From JALYNX01 sp040902845 (GTDB lineage Bacteria; Actinomycetota; Acidimicrobiia; Spongiisociales; ZC4RG35): a stretch of 64,000 bases of DNA. The notes below the pieces were generated by a model, which saw nothing but the letters and a program-made list of their open reading frames with translations, was not told where the DNA came from and made no database searches. How positions within the stretch are numbered: the first letter of the stretch is position 1; every line of letters starts with the position of its first letter. The position numbers and the translations under genes were made by a program. The stretch lies in assembly GCA_040902845.1 (NCBI GenBank), contig JBBDWM010000042.1, positions 124,001-188,000 of the forward strand. Direction: 5' to 3'. This document shows, piece after piece, positions 1 through 9,213 of this stretch.

Positions 1-1
1 G

Positions 2-559
2 AGGCGGGACCTGGTCGGGGTAGGGCTCGAGGGCACGGCTTTGGTGCCGGCGCGCGGGCTGAGAGAGCTGCCGCGGACGATCGGGTCGACCAAGGTGACA
101 GCGCAACTCCTCGATCGGGAGGCGGTGTTCACCTCCGACAAGGGCCTGCTTCGTCTCCGCCTCATCGATGGGAGTTTCCCGAAGTATCAATCGCTGTTGC
201 CAGACACCTATCCCAATCAGGTAGTGGTGGAAAAGGAGACCCTGCTCGACGCCTTGGGTCGGGTCAGCCTGGTCGCCGAAGATCACATCCCGGTCCGCCT
301 CAAGCTCATGGAAGGTGGGATCGAAGTCACCGTCACCCGCCAGGACGTAGGCGCCGAAGCCGAGCATCTCGACGGTGTGTACACCGGTACCGACGAGGAA
401 GTCTCGATCGCCTTCAACCCGAGATACCTCCAGGACGGGGTATCGGCGATTCCCGGTGACTCGGTGCGGATACGAGTGATCGATGCGTTCAAGCCGAGCG
501 TGATCGATCAGGGCTCAGACGATGCCTTTCTCTACCTGCTGATGCCCGTACGGGTGTGA
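2..559 (+). CDS. dnaN: DNA polymerase III beta sliding clamp, 3' part
   Basis: C-terminal 185 codons of the beta clamp, the ring that holds replicative polymerase on DNA. The frame is open from the first bases of the window, so the ATG-like codon at 41 is internal. The text DLVGVGLEG followed by PARGLREL, the FPKYQSLLP block and the terminal YLLMPVRV are typical of the clamp's second and third domains. The stop at 557-559 is immediately followed by the recF start, as in the standard bacterial dnaA-dnaN-recF-gyrB order. Truncated only by the window edge. Confidence 0.97.
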   Translation, partial: RRDLVGVGLEGTALVPARGLRELPRTIGSTKVTAQLLDREAVFTSDKGLLRLRLIDGSFPKYQSLLPDTYPNQVVVEKETLLDALGRVSLVAEDHIPVRLKLMEGGIEVTVTRQDVGAEAEHLDGVYTGTDEEVSIAFNPRYLQDGVSAIPGDSVRIRVIDAFKPSVIDQGSDDAFLYLLMPVRV

Positions 560-1654
560 ATGCAGGTCGACTGGTTATCGCTCTCCGATTTTCGGTCCTA
601 TGAGACTCTCGAATGGAGCCCCGAGCCGGGGGTGAATCTCTTGCTCGGACCGAATGGGTCCGGCAAGACCAATCTCCTCGAGGCCATCGGCTTCTTGGCC
701 ACTCTCAGGTCGTTCCGTTCCGTCGAGGAGGCCTCATTGATCAAGGATGGGGTGGATGCCGCCATCATCCGCGCCGGCATCTCAACCGGCGAACGGTCGC
801 GGTTGGTTGAGATCGAGGTGAACCGGATCGGGCCCCGTCGGGCCCAGGTCGACAAGACCCGGCTGCGCCGGACGTCGGACCTGTTGGGTGTGGTCAGGGT
901 CATCGCCTTCCTCCCCGAGGACCTGGATCTGGTGAAGAGGGGGCCGGCCTACCGACGTGACCTGATCGACCAAGTCGCTCTCCAGTTGTGGCCGGCGGCC
1001 CATCTCGACCAGGCTGAGTTCGATCGTGCGTTACGACAACGAAACGCATTCCTACGAGCAGGGGAGCGCGACGAGGCCACCCTTTCGGTTTGGGATTCAC
1101 GATTCGCCCAATCCGGGGGACGGGTGATGGCGAGAAGAGTGGCTGTGTTGGAGACCCTCGCCCCCTGGCTCGAGGAGACCTACATGTCGGTCTCACAAAG
1201 GGGTGATCGGGCGTCTCTTGGGTATGTGTGCTCCTGGACCACGAAGGAGATCTCCACCAGTTCCTCGGGGGAGTTCGGCGCCGAGATCGCTTCGGCTCTC
1301 GAGAGGTCACGAAAGGCGGATTACGACCGCCGTCTGACCACCACCGGGCCGCATCGTGATGAGCCGGCGTTCCGGATCGACGGGGTCGAGACGAGGACGC
1401 ACGGGAGCCAGGGAGAGCAGCGGACCATGGCGTTGGCGGTGAAGTTGGCCGCCCACCGTGCGGTTGCGGATGTGATCGGGGAGCAGCCGGTGCTGCTCCT
1501 CGACGACGTCTTCTCGGAGCTCGACCCGGACCGGGCCAAGGCGTTGGCTGGGGCAATCCCCGAGCAGGCTCAAACCCTCGTCACCTCGGCGCGGCCTGAG
1601 GACGTCCCAATCCCCGGAACTGTGTGGTGGGTTGGGGACGGGGTGCAACGATGA
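560..1654 (+). CDS. recF: DNA replication/repair protein RecF
   Basis: SMC-like ATPase that loads RecA at single-strand gaps with RecOR. Walker A GPNGSGKTNLLEA lies near residues 32-44, and the late ABC-type block (GEQRTMALAVKL, then LLLDDVFSELD) near residues 285-320 supplies the signature and Walker B motifs. Length 364 aa matches the family. The ATG directly abuts the dnaN stop, and the stop overlaps the next gene by ATGA, so dnaN-recF-DUF721 are probably co-translated. Confidence 0.97.
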   Translation: MQVDWLSLSDFRSYETLEWSPEPGVNLLLGPNGSGKTNLLEAIGFLATLRSFRSVEEASLIKDGVDAAIIRAGISTGERSRLVEIEVNRIGPRRAQVDKTRLRRTSDLLGVVRVIAFLPEDLDLVKRGPAYRRDLIDQVALQLWPAAHLDQAEFDRALRQRNAFLRAGERDEATLSVWDSRFAQSGGRVMARRVAVLETLAPWLEETYMSVSQRGDRASLGYVCSWTTKEISTSSSGEFGAEIASALERSRKADYDRRLTTTGPHRDEPAFRIDGVETRTHGSQGEQRTMALAVKLAAHRAVADVIGEQPVLLLDDVFSELDPDRAKALAGAIPEQAQTLVTSARPEDVPIPGTVWWVGDGVQR

Positions 1655-1956
1655 CCGGTGGTGACTTGTCGTCATTCGAGTCCTCTCTGGGTGAGGTGTT
1701 CCGAAAGATGGGTCTTCCCGACCCGGTGCTCATGTCCCAGCTCCTCGACGAGTGGGACGAGCTTGCCGGCACCCCTTGGGTAGGGAGGTCGCGGCCGGTG
1801 GTGATCAGGGGGCGAACATTGGTCGTGGAGGCGTCTTCACCGTCGATGGTGGCATTTCTGCGATACGGGGCTACCCAGCTGGTGGAGACCCTGAGAGCCC
1901 GTTTCGGGGAGGGGGTAGTCGATCAGGTCGAAGTCACACCACCGTCGCGAAATTGA
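1651..1956 (+). CDS. dciA: DUF721 family protein, DciA-like replicative helicase loader
   Basis: 101-residue protein of the DUF721 family, the same position and type as Rv0004 between recF and gyrB in mycobacteria. DUF721/DciA is known to interact with the replicative helicase DnaB in bacteria lacking DnaC. The KH-like core is visible as WDELAGTPWVGRSRPV followed by RTLVVEASSPSMVAFLRY. The start at 1651 is chosen because it overlaps the recF stop by ATGA and gives a normal length; an upstream ATG at 1624 would lie inside recF. Confidence 0.9.
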   Translation: MTGGDLSSFESSLGEVFRKMGLPDPVLMSQLLDEWDELAGTPWVGRSRPVVIRGRTLVVEASSPSMVAFLRYGATQLVETLRARFGEGVVDQVEVTPPSRN

Positions 1957-2073
1957 ATGATCGTCGCAACGGATGGATTGGGTTTTGTCAGTAGTTATCG
2001 GTAAAATGACATACGTGAAAGTAGCCGCGAGCAGGCGGACTCCACCTTCCATCCAGGTCCCAAAAGGAGGGTC

Positions 2074-3984
2074 GTGACGGCCACCCGCGACAGTTACGAA
2101 GCCAAAGACATCACCGTCCTCGAAGGTCTCGAAGCGGTGAAGCGACGGCCGAGCATGTACATCGGATCGACCGGCCCTCGTGGTCTGCACCATCTCATCT
2201 GGGAAGTGGTGGACAACTCGGTCGACGAGGCGATGGCAGGGTTCTGCACCAAGATCATGGTGACGCTGCGCGCCGATGGTGGGGTTGAGGTGGTCGATGA
2301 CGGCCGGGGGATCCCGGTGGAGCATCTCGCCAAGACCAAGAAGTCGGCGTTGACCACGGTGCTGACCACGCTGCACGCCGGCGGAAAGTTCGAGCAGGGC
2401 GCCTACACCGTCTCCGGGGGATTACATGGGGTAGGGGTCTCGGTGGTCAATGCCCTCTCCTCGCGTCTCGAAGCCGAGGTGCGTCGTGGTGGCTTCACCT
2501 ACACCCAGGAGTTCAAGGACGGCCAGCCCACAGCGAAGGAGCCCAGGAAGGGGCGCCCGATCAAGAAGAGCGGCACGACGATCAGGTTCTGGCCGAGTCC
2601 GGGCACCTTCCAGGAGACCATGACCTTCGAGTACGAGACGGTGGCATCACGTCTCCGCGAGACCGCATTTCTCAACAAGGATCTGCAGATCACGCTCTCC
2701 GACGAGCGCGAAGACAATCCCCGGATCGAGGTCTTCCACTACAAGGGCGGGCTGGTCGACTTCGTCAAGCATCTCAACTCGAAGCGTGACCCTCTGCACG
2801 CTCATGTCATCGACATGACCGACGTGGGTGACGACGCCGAGCTCGATGTTGCCATGCAATGGACCACCTCCTACACCGAGTCGGTGCTCTCGTTCGCCAA
2901 CAACATCAACACCCATGAAGGCGGCACCCATGAAGAGGGATTCCGCAAGGCCCTAACCAAGGCGATCAACGACTTCGCGAGAGCCAAGGGCCTACTCAAA
3001 GAGAAGGACGAGAACCTGACCGGTGAGGATGTCCGCGAAGGGTTGACCGCAGTGATCTCGGTACGGGTGAAGGAGCCCCAGTTCGAAGGTCAGACCAAGA
3101 CCAAACTGGGCAACACCGAGATCCGCTCCTATGTCGAGAGAGCCCTCAACCGCAGGCTCCCCGAATGGCTCGAGCGCTACTCGCCCGAGGCCCGACGCAT
3201 CGTCGAGAAATGTGTCGGTGCCGCCAGGGCCCGCGAGGCGGCTCGCAAGGCCCGGGAGCTGACCCGTCGTAAGTCGGGCTTGGAGTCGGGGGGCCTGCCC
3301 GACAAGCTCGCCGATTGCTCTAGTCGCGACCCGGCGGAGTCCGAGCTGTTCATCGTCGAGGGTAAATCGGCGGCCGGGCCCGCCAAGTCGGCGCGTGATT
3401 CGACCACCCAAGCGATCCTGCCCATTCGAGGCAAGATCCTGAACGTGGAGAGGGCCCGTCTCGCCAAGGCGCTCCAGAACACCGAGGTCCAGGACATCAT
3501 CACCGCGATGGGCACCGGAATCGGTGACGACTTCGACGCCAGTAAGGCCCGGTACCACAAAGTGGTCATCCTCACCGACGCCGATGTCGATGGCTCCCAC
3601 ATCCGCACCCTGCTTCTCACGCTTTTGTTCCGGCATATGCGGGGGCTGATCGACCATGGCTTCGTCTACGTAGCCCAGCCACCGTTGTACCGGGTCAAGG
3701 TCGGATCCAAGGTCCACTACCTCAAGGACGACTCCGCCCTCAACGAGTTCAAGAAGGAGCACCCGAAGGTGAAGCCGACTCGGTTCAAAGGTCTCGGCGA
3801 GATGAATCCAAGCGAATTGTGGGAGACCACGATGAACCCGGCGACCAGGACCCTCCTCCAGATCACGATGGAGGACGGACTGCGGGCCGAGGAGGTCTTC
3901 GAGACCTTGATGGGTGAAGACGTTGCGCTGAGAAAGGCCTTCATCCAGCAGAACGCCGACGACGTTCGCTTCCTGGACATCTGA
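2074..3984 (+). CDS. gyrB: DNA gyrase subunit B
   Basis: ATPase subunit of gyrase, which introduces negative supercoils. The GHKL ATPase motifs (EVVDNSVDEAM, DDGRGIPV, GGLHGVGVSVVNAL) are near the N-terminus. The TOPRIM part has LFIVEGKSAAGPAK with the catalytic Glu, and DADVDGSHIRTLLL with metal-binding Asp residues; it ends in the short C-terminal tail (FIQQNADDVRFLDI). The 636 aa length is normal. The GTG start at 2074 is preceded by a strong AAAAGGAGG at 2062-2070. gyrA follows after 4 bp. Confidence 0.98.
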   Translation: MTATRDSYEAKDITVLEGLEAVKRRPSMYIGSTGPRGLHHLIWEVVDNSVDEAMAGFCTKIMVTLRADGGVEVVDDGRGIPVEHLAKTKKSALTTVLTTLHAGGKFEQGAYTVSGGLHGVGVSVVNALSSRLEAEVRRGGFTYTQEFKDGQPTAKEPRKGRPIKKSGTTIRFWPSPGTFQETMTFEYETVASRLRETAFLNKDLQITLSDEREDNPRIEVFHYKGGLVDFVKHLNSKRDPLHAHVIDMTDVGDDAELDVAMQWTTSYTESVLSFANNINTHEGGTHEEGFRKALTKAINDFARAKGLLKEKDENLTGEDVREGLTAVISVRVKEPQFEGQTKTKLGNTEIRSYVERALNRRLPEWLERYSPEARRIVEKCVGAARAREAARKARELTRRKSGLESGGLPDKLADCSSRDPAESELFIVEGKSAAGPAKSARDSTTQAILPIRGKILNVERARLAKALQNTEVQDIITAMGTGIGDDFDASKARYHKVVILTDADVDGSHIRTLLLTLLFRHMRGLIDHGFVYVAQPPLYRVKVGSKVHYLKDDSALNEFKKEHPKVKPTRFKGLGEMNPSELWETTMNPATRTLLQITMEDGLRAEEVFETLMGEDVALRKAFIQQNADDVRFLDI

Positions 3985-3988
3985 GCTC

Positions 3989-6427
3989 ATGAGCGAAGAC
4001 ACACTCGATCCAGTTATCCCCAGCTCCGATATCGAGATCACCGATGAGATGGAGCAGAGCTTCATCGACTATGCGATGTCGGTCATCGTCTCCCGGGCGT
4101 TGCCGGATGTCCGCGACGGCCTGAAGCCGGTGCAACGCCGGATCATCTATTCGATGTTCGAGAACAACATCACCACTGCCTCGGCGCATCGCAAATGCTC
4201 CAAAGTGGTCGGAGATGTCATGGGCAACTACCACCCCCACGGCGATCAGGCGATCTATGACGCGCTGGTCAGGATGGGTCAGGATTTCTCGATGCGGCAT
4301 CTCCTCATCGACCCCCAGGGCAACTTCGGGACCATCGACGACCCACCCGGCGCGGCGCGCTACACCGAATGCCGTCTCACCAAGCTCTCCAACCATCTAC
4401 TCGACGGGATCCGGGAGGACACGGTCGATTTCATCGACAACTACTCCGGCGAGATGCAACAGCCCTCGGTTCTTCCGGCCCGATTCCCCAATCTCCTGGT
4501 CAACGGCTCTCAGGGGATCGCGGTGGGTATGGCCACCAACATCCCTCCTCACAACCTCAACGAAGTCATCGACGCCAGTATCCATGTGATCGACAACCCC
4601 GACGCCACCTCCGAGGAGTTGATGCAATTCGTCAAGGGCCCCGACTTCCCGACCGGCGGGTTCCTGGTGGGGGTCGGCGGGATCCATGACGCTCTCACCA
4701 CCGGCCGGGGCTCGGTGAAGATCCGTGCCGTGTGTGACGTGCAGGAGATCCGCAAGGGTCGCACCGCGATCATCGCCACCGAGCTCCCCTACCAGGTCTC
4801 GATCGAGCGGATCGTCGCCAAGATCAAGGAGTTGGTCGATTCGAAACGGATCGACGGGATCGCCGAGGTTCGCAACGAGAGCTCCGATCGGGTTGGCATC
4901 CGACTGGTCATCGAGTTGAAGGCCAACGCCATCCCCCAGGTGGTGCTCAACCAGCTTTACAAGAACACCCCACTCCAGGATTCGTTCGCATACAACATGG
5001 TTTCCCTGGTCGACGGAGTCCCGAGGACGCTCAACGTGGCCGAGATGATCGGCTACTACCTCGACCACCAGATGGAAGTCGTCGAGCGGCGAACCCGGTT
5101 CCGTCTCGAAGAGGCGCAGGCCCGGGCTCACATCCTCGAGGGTCTCATCATCGCCGTCGACAACATCGACGAGGTGATCCAGGTCATCCGGGGCTCTGCG
5201 GACACCAGCGAGGCGCGGGCCAACCTGATCGAACGATTCGAGCTTTCCGAGATCCAGGCCAATGCCATCCTGGACATGCCGCTGCGGCGTCTGACCGCCC
5301 TCGAGGTTGACAAGCTGCGCACCGAGCTGGCCGAGCTGGCGGAGGTGATCGCCGAGTTGGAGAAAATCCTCGCCGACCCCAAGATCCGTTGGGGAATCAT
5401 CAAGGACGAGCTGGGAGAGATACGGTCCACGTTCGGCGAGAACCGACGCAGCCGCATCATCCCTGACGAGGGCGACCTCTCCCTCGAAGACCTGATTGCC
5501 GACGACGAGTTGATCGTCACCGTTTCCCAAACCGGTTACATCAAGTCGGTCCCGGCCTCCACCTATCGGACCCAGGCCCGCGGTGGGCGTGGAATCAAGG
5601 CGGCCGAGGTGCAAGGTGATGACGTGATCCAGCACCTGGTCCACACCACCGCCCACGCCTATCTCCTGTTCTTCACCAACAAAGGCCTGGTCCATCGGCT
5701 GAAGGCCCATGCCATTCCCCGCCAGTCACGGACAGCCAAAGGCGTGCTGGGGCAGTCGGTGCTCCCCTTGGAGCCCGAGGAGACGGTGCAGGCGATCATC
5801 GACACCCGTGACTACGAGACCGGCCGCTATCTGGTGATGGTCACCAAACTTGGGGTCGCGAAGAAGACCGAGTTCAAGGAATACGACTCCCGGAACCAGA
5901 CCCTGGTTGCGATCAAGCTGGTTGGCGACGACGAGGTGGTGTCGGTTCGCCCGACCAGCGGAGCCAATGACATGCTGATCTTCACTCGTGACGGGATGGG
6001 GATCAGGTTCGCCGAAGCAGACCTCAGGAGTATGGGGCGGAGCACCCAGGGAGTCCGCGGGATCCGGTTGCGCGAGGGTGACCAGGTCGTGGCCGCCGTT
6101 TCCAACGTCGAGGGTGACGAGGTGTTGCTGTTGAGCTCGGCCGGTTACGGCAAGCGGACTGCCATGGGGGAGTTCCGCCGTCAGACTCGTGGCGGGCAAG
6201 GAATGAAGGCCTTCAAGCTGACGCGGGTACGAGGCAACCTGGTCGGAGCGCTCGCCGTGTCCAAGGAAGGCGACGTCTTCCTGGTCTCATCGGCCGGCAT
6301 CGGGATCCGGACCCCGATCGCCAAGATCAGCCGTCAGAAGCGGGACACGACCGGGGTCAGGGTCATCGATGTCGGCGAGGGAAATGAGCTCTCGGCCATC
6401 GCCACCGTCCACGATGTCGAGGAATGA
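3989..6427 (+). CDS. gyrA: DNA gyrase subunit A
   Basis: DNA breakage-reunion subunit of gyrase. The active-site region reads DPPGAARYTECRLTKL, with catalytic Tyr just after AAR. The quinolone-resistance region carries GDVMGNYHPHGDQAIYDALVRMGQ in two blocks, with Asp at the position usually Ser-Xxx-Asp/Glu and no obvious resistance signature that I can judge. Six beta-pinwheel repeats follow, including the GyrA box QARGGRGIK. Length 812 aa is typical. Only 4 bp separate it from gyrB, so the pair is an operon. Confidence 0.98.
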   Translation: MSEDTLDPVIPSSDIEITDEMEQSFIDYAMSVIVSRALPDVRDGLKPVQRRIIYSMFENNITTASAHRKCSKVVGDVMGNYHPHGDQAIYDALVRMGQDFSMRHLLIDPQGNFGTIDDPPGAARYTECRLTKLSNHLLDGIREDTVDFIDNYSGEMQQPSVLPARFPNLLVNGSQGIAVGMATNIPPHNLNEVIDASIHVIDNPDATSEELMQFVKGPDFPTGGFLVGVGGIHDALTTGRGSVKIRAVCDVQEIRKGRTAIIATELPYQVSIERIVAKIKELVDSKRIDGIAEVRNESSDRVGIRLVIELKANAIPQVVLNQLYKNTPLQDSFAYNMVSLVDGVPRTLNVAEMIGYYLDHQMEVVERRTRFRLEEAQARAHILEGLIIAVDNIDEVIQVIRGSADTSEARANLIERFELSEIQANAILDMPLRRLTALEVDKLRTELAELAEVIAELEKILADPKIRWGIIKDELGEIRSTFGENRRSRIIPDEGDLSLEDLIADDELIVTVSQTGYIKSVPASTYRTQARGGRGIKAAEVQGDDVIQHLVHTTAHAYLLFFTNKGLVHRLKAHAIPRQSRTAKGVLGQSVLPLEPEETVQAIIDTRDYETGRYLVMVTKLGVAKKTEFKEYDSRNQTLVAIKLVGDDEVVSVRPTSGANDMLIFTRDGMGIRFAEADLRSMGRSTQGVRGIRLREGDQVVAAVSNVEGDEVLLLSSAGYGKRTAMGEFRRQTRGGQGMKAFKLTRVRGNLVGALAVSKEGDVFLVSSAGIGIRTPIAKISRQKRDTTGVRVIDVGEGNELSAIATVHDVEE

Positions 6428-6503
6428 AGGAACCCGCACTGACCTGGAGTCGTTGGTCAACTGTGGCGGTCTCGTAGACTTGTCCCACAGCTAGGGAGCC
6501 GGT

Positions 6504-7004
6504 ATGGCAACTGTTCGTCGTGTTCGACGCATAATCAGAAAGGTCGATCCCTGGACCGCGCTGAAGGTTTCGGCGGTGGTCTGGGCCGTTGTGGCCATCG
6601 CCATGGTGCTCGGCGGTGTCATCTTCTGGTCGGTATTCGATCGGGCCGGAATCCCGGATCGTCTCACCGCCTTCATGGTCGAGATCACGCTGATCGACGA
6701 GGGCTCCCAACCGTTTGCCAACGTGGAGCAGTTCTTCAGGGTCATTGTGTTCGGGTCTGTGGCGTGGTGGGTCCTGGCCACAGGTGCGACCGTGCTGCTG
6801 GCCATCACCTACAACCTGGTCTCTGACGTCGTTGGTGGGATCGAGATCGTGGTTCTGGAAGAGACTCTCAACCCGGTCACAATGCCGCAACAGGTCCTGC
6901 ACCCGCCGACCGACTACCGCCCGGGCAACGGCTCTACGGCGCCCTACGACCAGGCAGACATCCCCACCGAGGAAACCGCGCCGGTCAGCGTTCCACTGAC
7001 CTGA
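6504..7004 (+). CDS. DUF3566 domain membrane protein
   Basis: 166-residue protein with two transmembrane segments (about residues 19-43, VSAVVWAVVAIAMVLGG, and 78-102, VIVFGSVAWWVLATG), then a Pro/Thr-rich polar tail. Fits DUF3566, the family of mycobacterial Rv0007 that follows gyrA in most Actinobacteria. The N-terminus is basic (RRVRRIIRKVD), consistent with a cytoplasmic start. Molecular role unknown. The conserved linkage to gyrA supports the identification. It is followed by a hairpin at 7015-7061. Confidence 0.85.
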   Translation: MATVRRVRRIIRKVDPWTALKVSAVVWAVVAIAMVLGGVIFWSVFDRAGIPDRLTAFMVEITLIDEGSQPFANVEQFFRVIVFGSVAWWVLATGATVLLAITYNLVSDVVGGIEIVVLEETLNPVTMPQQVLHPPTDYRPGNGSTAPYDQADIPTEETAPVSVPLT

Positions 7005-7014
7005 ACCCCCGCCG

Positions 7015-7061
7015 TAATTGGGATACACAGGGCCGTATATGACCCCTGTAGATCCCAATTA
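7015..7061. terminator. Long inverted repeat between convergent genes, likely bidirectional terminator
   Basis: Arm TAATTGGGAT plus ACACAGGG at 7015-7032 pairs with CCCCTGTAG plus ATCCCAATTA at 7043-7061, with an 11-nt loop and one small mismatch region. It lies between the plus-strand DUF3566 gene and the minus-strand gene ending at 7059, whose stop codon lies inside the arm. There is no long T-tract, so termination in either direction is inferred from position and symmetry. Confidence 0.6.
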
Positions 7062-7694
7062 GCGGTCGTTGGCCATCACCAAGCCCATGTCCGTGGCTGT
7101 CTGAAGATAGGTCAGCGCGTCGTCGAAGACCATCAGGGGCGTGTCACCGGCAAGATCGACTCCGGCCGCCAGGGCGATACCCGAGAGGAATGCCCCATCG
7201 TCGACGATGGTCACACTTCGACCGGCTCCGACGGCGAGACAGGCTGCGAAACGGTTTGGGGAGTTGGCCATGGCCACCCGCCGCTGTGAATAGGTGGTGT
7301 CGGCCACAGTCGCCCTGCCCACCGGCTCCGGGAACCGCACCGCGTGATCCGAGCCCTCTGCATAGTCGGGGTGGGCCACTGCAACTAGACGTGGATCCGG
7401 CTCGCGTGAGGCCATCGCCAGGGCCAGACCGGCCGGTGACCCGCCGGCCACGATGACTCCCTCCTCGGTCGACTCGCCGTCCCAGATCAGACGCACCCCG
7501 TGATTTCGGGCCAGAGCGGGCGCATCGGGGCCGGTGCCTACGAGAAGGTCGCAGCCTTCAGCCGAGGGTACGACCCGAAAGCTCTTGCTCCGCGCCGGTC
7601 CGACCACTACCACCTCGTCTACGGTGCGATGGGCGCTCAGTGAGTGGGCTGCCCGAACCGCGGTATCCCCGGTGACGAGCACACCGACGATCAC
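7059..7694 (-). CDS. Hypothetical protein, Rossmann-like
   Basis: 211 aa. The start reads MIVGVLVTGDTAVRAAHSL, a beta-loop-alpha with a glycine turn resembling a nucleotide-binding fold, but no complete family motif is recognised. Further alternating beta/alpha pattern (VIVAGGSPAGLALAMA) suggests an NAD(P)-type or dehydrogenase-like fold. GTG start at 7694 overlaps the stop of the small upstream membrane ORF by GTGA, implying translational coupling. Function unknown; coding is supported by regular composition and the coupling. Confidence 0.6.
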   Translation of the reverse strand: MIVGVLVTGDTAVRAAHSLSAHRTVDEVVVVGPARSKSFRVVPSAEGCDLLVGTGPDAPALARNHGVRLIWDGESTEEGVIVAGGSPAGLALAMASREPDPRLVAVAHPDYAEGSDHAVRFPEPVGRATVADTTYSQRRVAMANSPNRFAACLAVGAGRSVTIVDDGAFLSGIALAAGVDLAGDTPLMVFDDALTYLQTATDMGLVMANDR

Positions 7695-7810
7695 GAGGGG
7701 TGGGTCGGGCTCCAGGCGGAGTCAGGCTCCACCGGGTCGCCGCCACGTCGACGCATCAACACGAAGGCGACGACGGCGCCGAGGATGAGAAGAGGAGAGA
7801 GACGTTTCAC
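7691..7810 (-). CDS. Small single-span membrane protein (39 aa)
   Basis: GTG start at 7810 gives a 39-residue peptide: basic start MKRL, one hydrophobic segment SPLLILGAVVAFVLM, then RRRGGD and an acidic/polar tail ending THPS. Its TGA overlaps the GTG of the next gene (GTGA at 7691-7694), which is the main argument that it is real. The topology (short N-terminal anchor, arginine patch) resembles many small actinobacterial membrane peptides. No homology is claimed. Confidence 0.5.
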   Translation of the reverse strand: MKRLSPLLILGAVVAFVLMRRRGGDPVEPDSAWSPTHPS

Positions 7811-7877
7811 AGGGCAAGTCTACGGTGGATCCAACGGCAACAATCGAACTCCTGCAAGCCGACAGGAATCTCAGCCC

Positions 7878-8499
7878 ATGGCGACATCCGACCTCACGAT
7901 CGATCATGTGATCGTGTGCGTCCCCGACCTCGAGCAAGCAGCGGATGTGTTCTTCAAGCGGTATGGCCTGCGGTCAGTGGCTGGGGGCCGTCATGCCGGT
8001 TTAGGCACTGCGAATCGGATCATCCCTTTGGGTGACAACTATCTCGAGTTGCTGACTGTCGTCGACCGGAGGGCCGCCAGGGCCAACCCGTTCGGGATGT
8101 GGGCCACCGTTTCGATCGAGGAGAGTCCGATGCGCTCGGTTGGGTTGTGTCTGCGAACCGACCACATCCGGGAGGTGACCAGTCGTCTCGGGTTGAAACC
8201 GATTTCGATGTCCCGCAACACGTCCGATGGGTTGGAGTTGCGATGGCAATCGGCCGGTCTGGAGCAGACCCTGACCCGTGGGCATCCCTTCTTCATCCAA
8301 TGGGACATCGACATGGCCGATCACCCCGGGCCGCTCGCTCGAGGGTCAGGGGCCGATCGAGAGCGTGGTTCTCTCCGGGCAGCCCGTTGAGCTTCGGAGT
8401 TGGCTGGGCGCAGCCGACGCTGGGCTGTCGATCATCGAAGGTCCGCCCGGGGTGGCCGGCCTTGCCATCAGGCATCCCTCTGGTCTTATCGACTTGTGA
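7878..8499 (+). pseudogene. VOC/glyoxalase-like protein, frameshifted
   Basis: The N-terminal frame (ATSDLTIDHVIVCVPDLEQAA...) is a vicinal-oxygen-chelate domain of the Glyoxalase_3-like type: DHVIVCVPDLE, LGTANRIIPLGDNYLELL and WDIDMADHPG are the expected strand motifs. After DHPG the reading continues in the +1 frame as RSLEGQGPIESVVLSG to GLAIRHPSGLIDL and a stop at 8499. The shift lies near 8325-8335 in a C/G-rich run (caccccgggcc). It is either a one-base sequencing error or a real disabling mutation; repaired, the protein is about 206 aa. Confidence 0.75.
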
Positions 8500-8528
8500 T
8501 ATTGACTCAGGAGTAGGTGAGTCAATAT
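8499..8528. promoter_or_regulatory. Palindromic operator upstream of arsR-phosphatase gene
   Basis: Perfect 11-bp arms ATATTGACTCA (8499-8509) and TGAGTCAATAT (8518-8528) around an 8-bp spacer, ending 10 bp before the ATG at 8539. The downstream gene encodes an ArsR-family winged helix, and ArsR/SmtB repressors usually bind such sites over their own promoter. Autoregulation is therefore inferred. Confidence 0.7.
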
Positions 8529-8538
8529 AGTTTGAGCT

Positions 8539-9213
8539 ATGGAGAGAATCGAGAGGGCAGCAATCCATCGAGCCCTGGGCGACGATGGCCGTCTCCAGAT
8601 CGTCGACGAGTTGTCTCTATCCGATCGCACCCCACATGACCTCGCCCGTATCACTGGTTTCGAAACCAACCTGCTCGCACACCATCTGGGGGTGTTGGAA
8701 GCAGCAGCGTTGATCCGGCGTCGGGTTTCATCGGGCGACCGTCGTCGTCGCTACATCTCCCTCGACACCGAGTTGGTCCGTGGCTTCCTACCGGGACGCC
8801 TACTGGCGGCGACGTCGGTGGTTTTTGTCTGCACCCATAACTCCGCCCGTTCCCAGGTCGCTGAGGCCCTGTTTCGGTCAAGATGTGGGGCGTTGGTGCA
8901 GAGCGCAGGCCCCAATCCCAGACAGGCCGTGCACCCCAAGGCGATCAAGGTCGGTACCGAGATGGGCGTCGACCTCTCGACCCACAAGCCGAAGGGCTTC
9001 TCGGAGGTGACCGGGTCACCCGATCTGGTGGTGTCGGTGTGTGATTTGGCGGTCGAGTCGGATATCCCGTTCGAGGCTCGAATCCTGCATTGGTCAATTC
9101 CTGACCCGGTCGAGACCGGCCGAATCGGGGACTTTCGGAGCTCATTCACCGAGATTGACAGACGAGTCGGCCAAATGGTCGGTGCAATCGAGAACGAGAG
9201 GCAGCAAGCATGA
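8539..9213 (+). CDS. ArsR-family regulator fused to low-molecular-weight phosphatase/arsenate reductase domain
   Basis: 224 aa. Residues 1-80 form an ArsR-type winged helix (ALGDDGRLQIVDEL, then ETNLLAHHLGVLEAAALI with the recognition helix, and RRRYISL wing). Residues 92-224 form an LMW tyrosine phosphatase/arsenate reductase domain with the P-loop CTHNSARS (Cys98, Arg104) and the general acid in WSIPDPVE (Asp189). The regulator half lacks an obvious metal-binding ELCVCDL motif. The gene overlaps the following arsC-like gene by ATGA, so sensing and enzyme may act together. Fusions of this kind exist; whether the domain reduces arsenate or dephosphorylates protein is not decided by sequence. 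Confidence 0.85.
   Translation: MERIERAAIHRALGDDGRLQIVDELSLSDRTPHDLARITGFETNLLAHHLGVLEAAALIRRRVSSGDRRRRYISLDTELVRGFLPGRLLAATSVVFVCTHNSARSQVAEALFRSRCGALVQSAGPNPRQAVHPKAIKVGTEMGVDLSTHKPKGFSEVTGSPDLVVSVCDLAVESDIPFEARILHWSIPDPVETGRIGDFRSSFTEIDRRVGQMVGAIENERQQA

Noticed and set aside
2992..6199. Long minus-strand open frames through gyrB and gyrA
   Set aside because: They lie wholly opposite conserved gyrase genes and show no family text; antisense open frames are expected in GC-rich coding sequence.
8325..8340. Programmed frameshift in the VOC-like gene
   Set aside because: No heptameric slippery sequence or pseudoknot is seen; an indel in a C/G-rich run is more likely.
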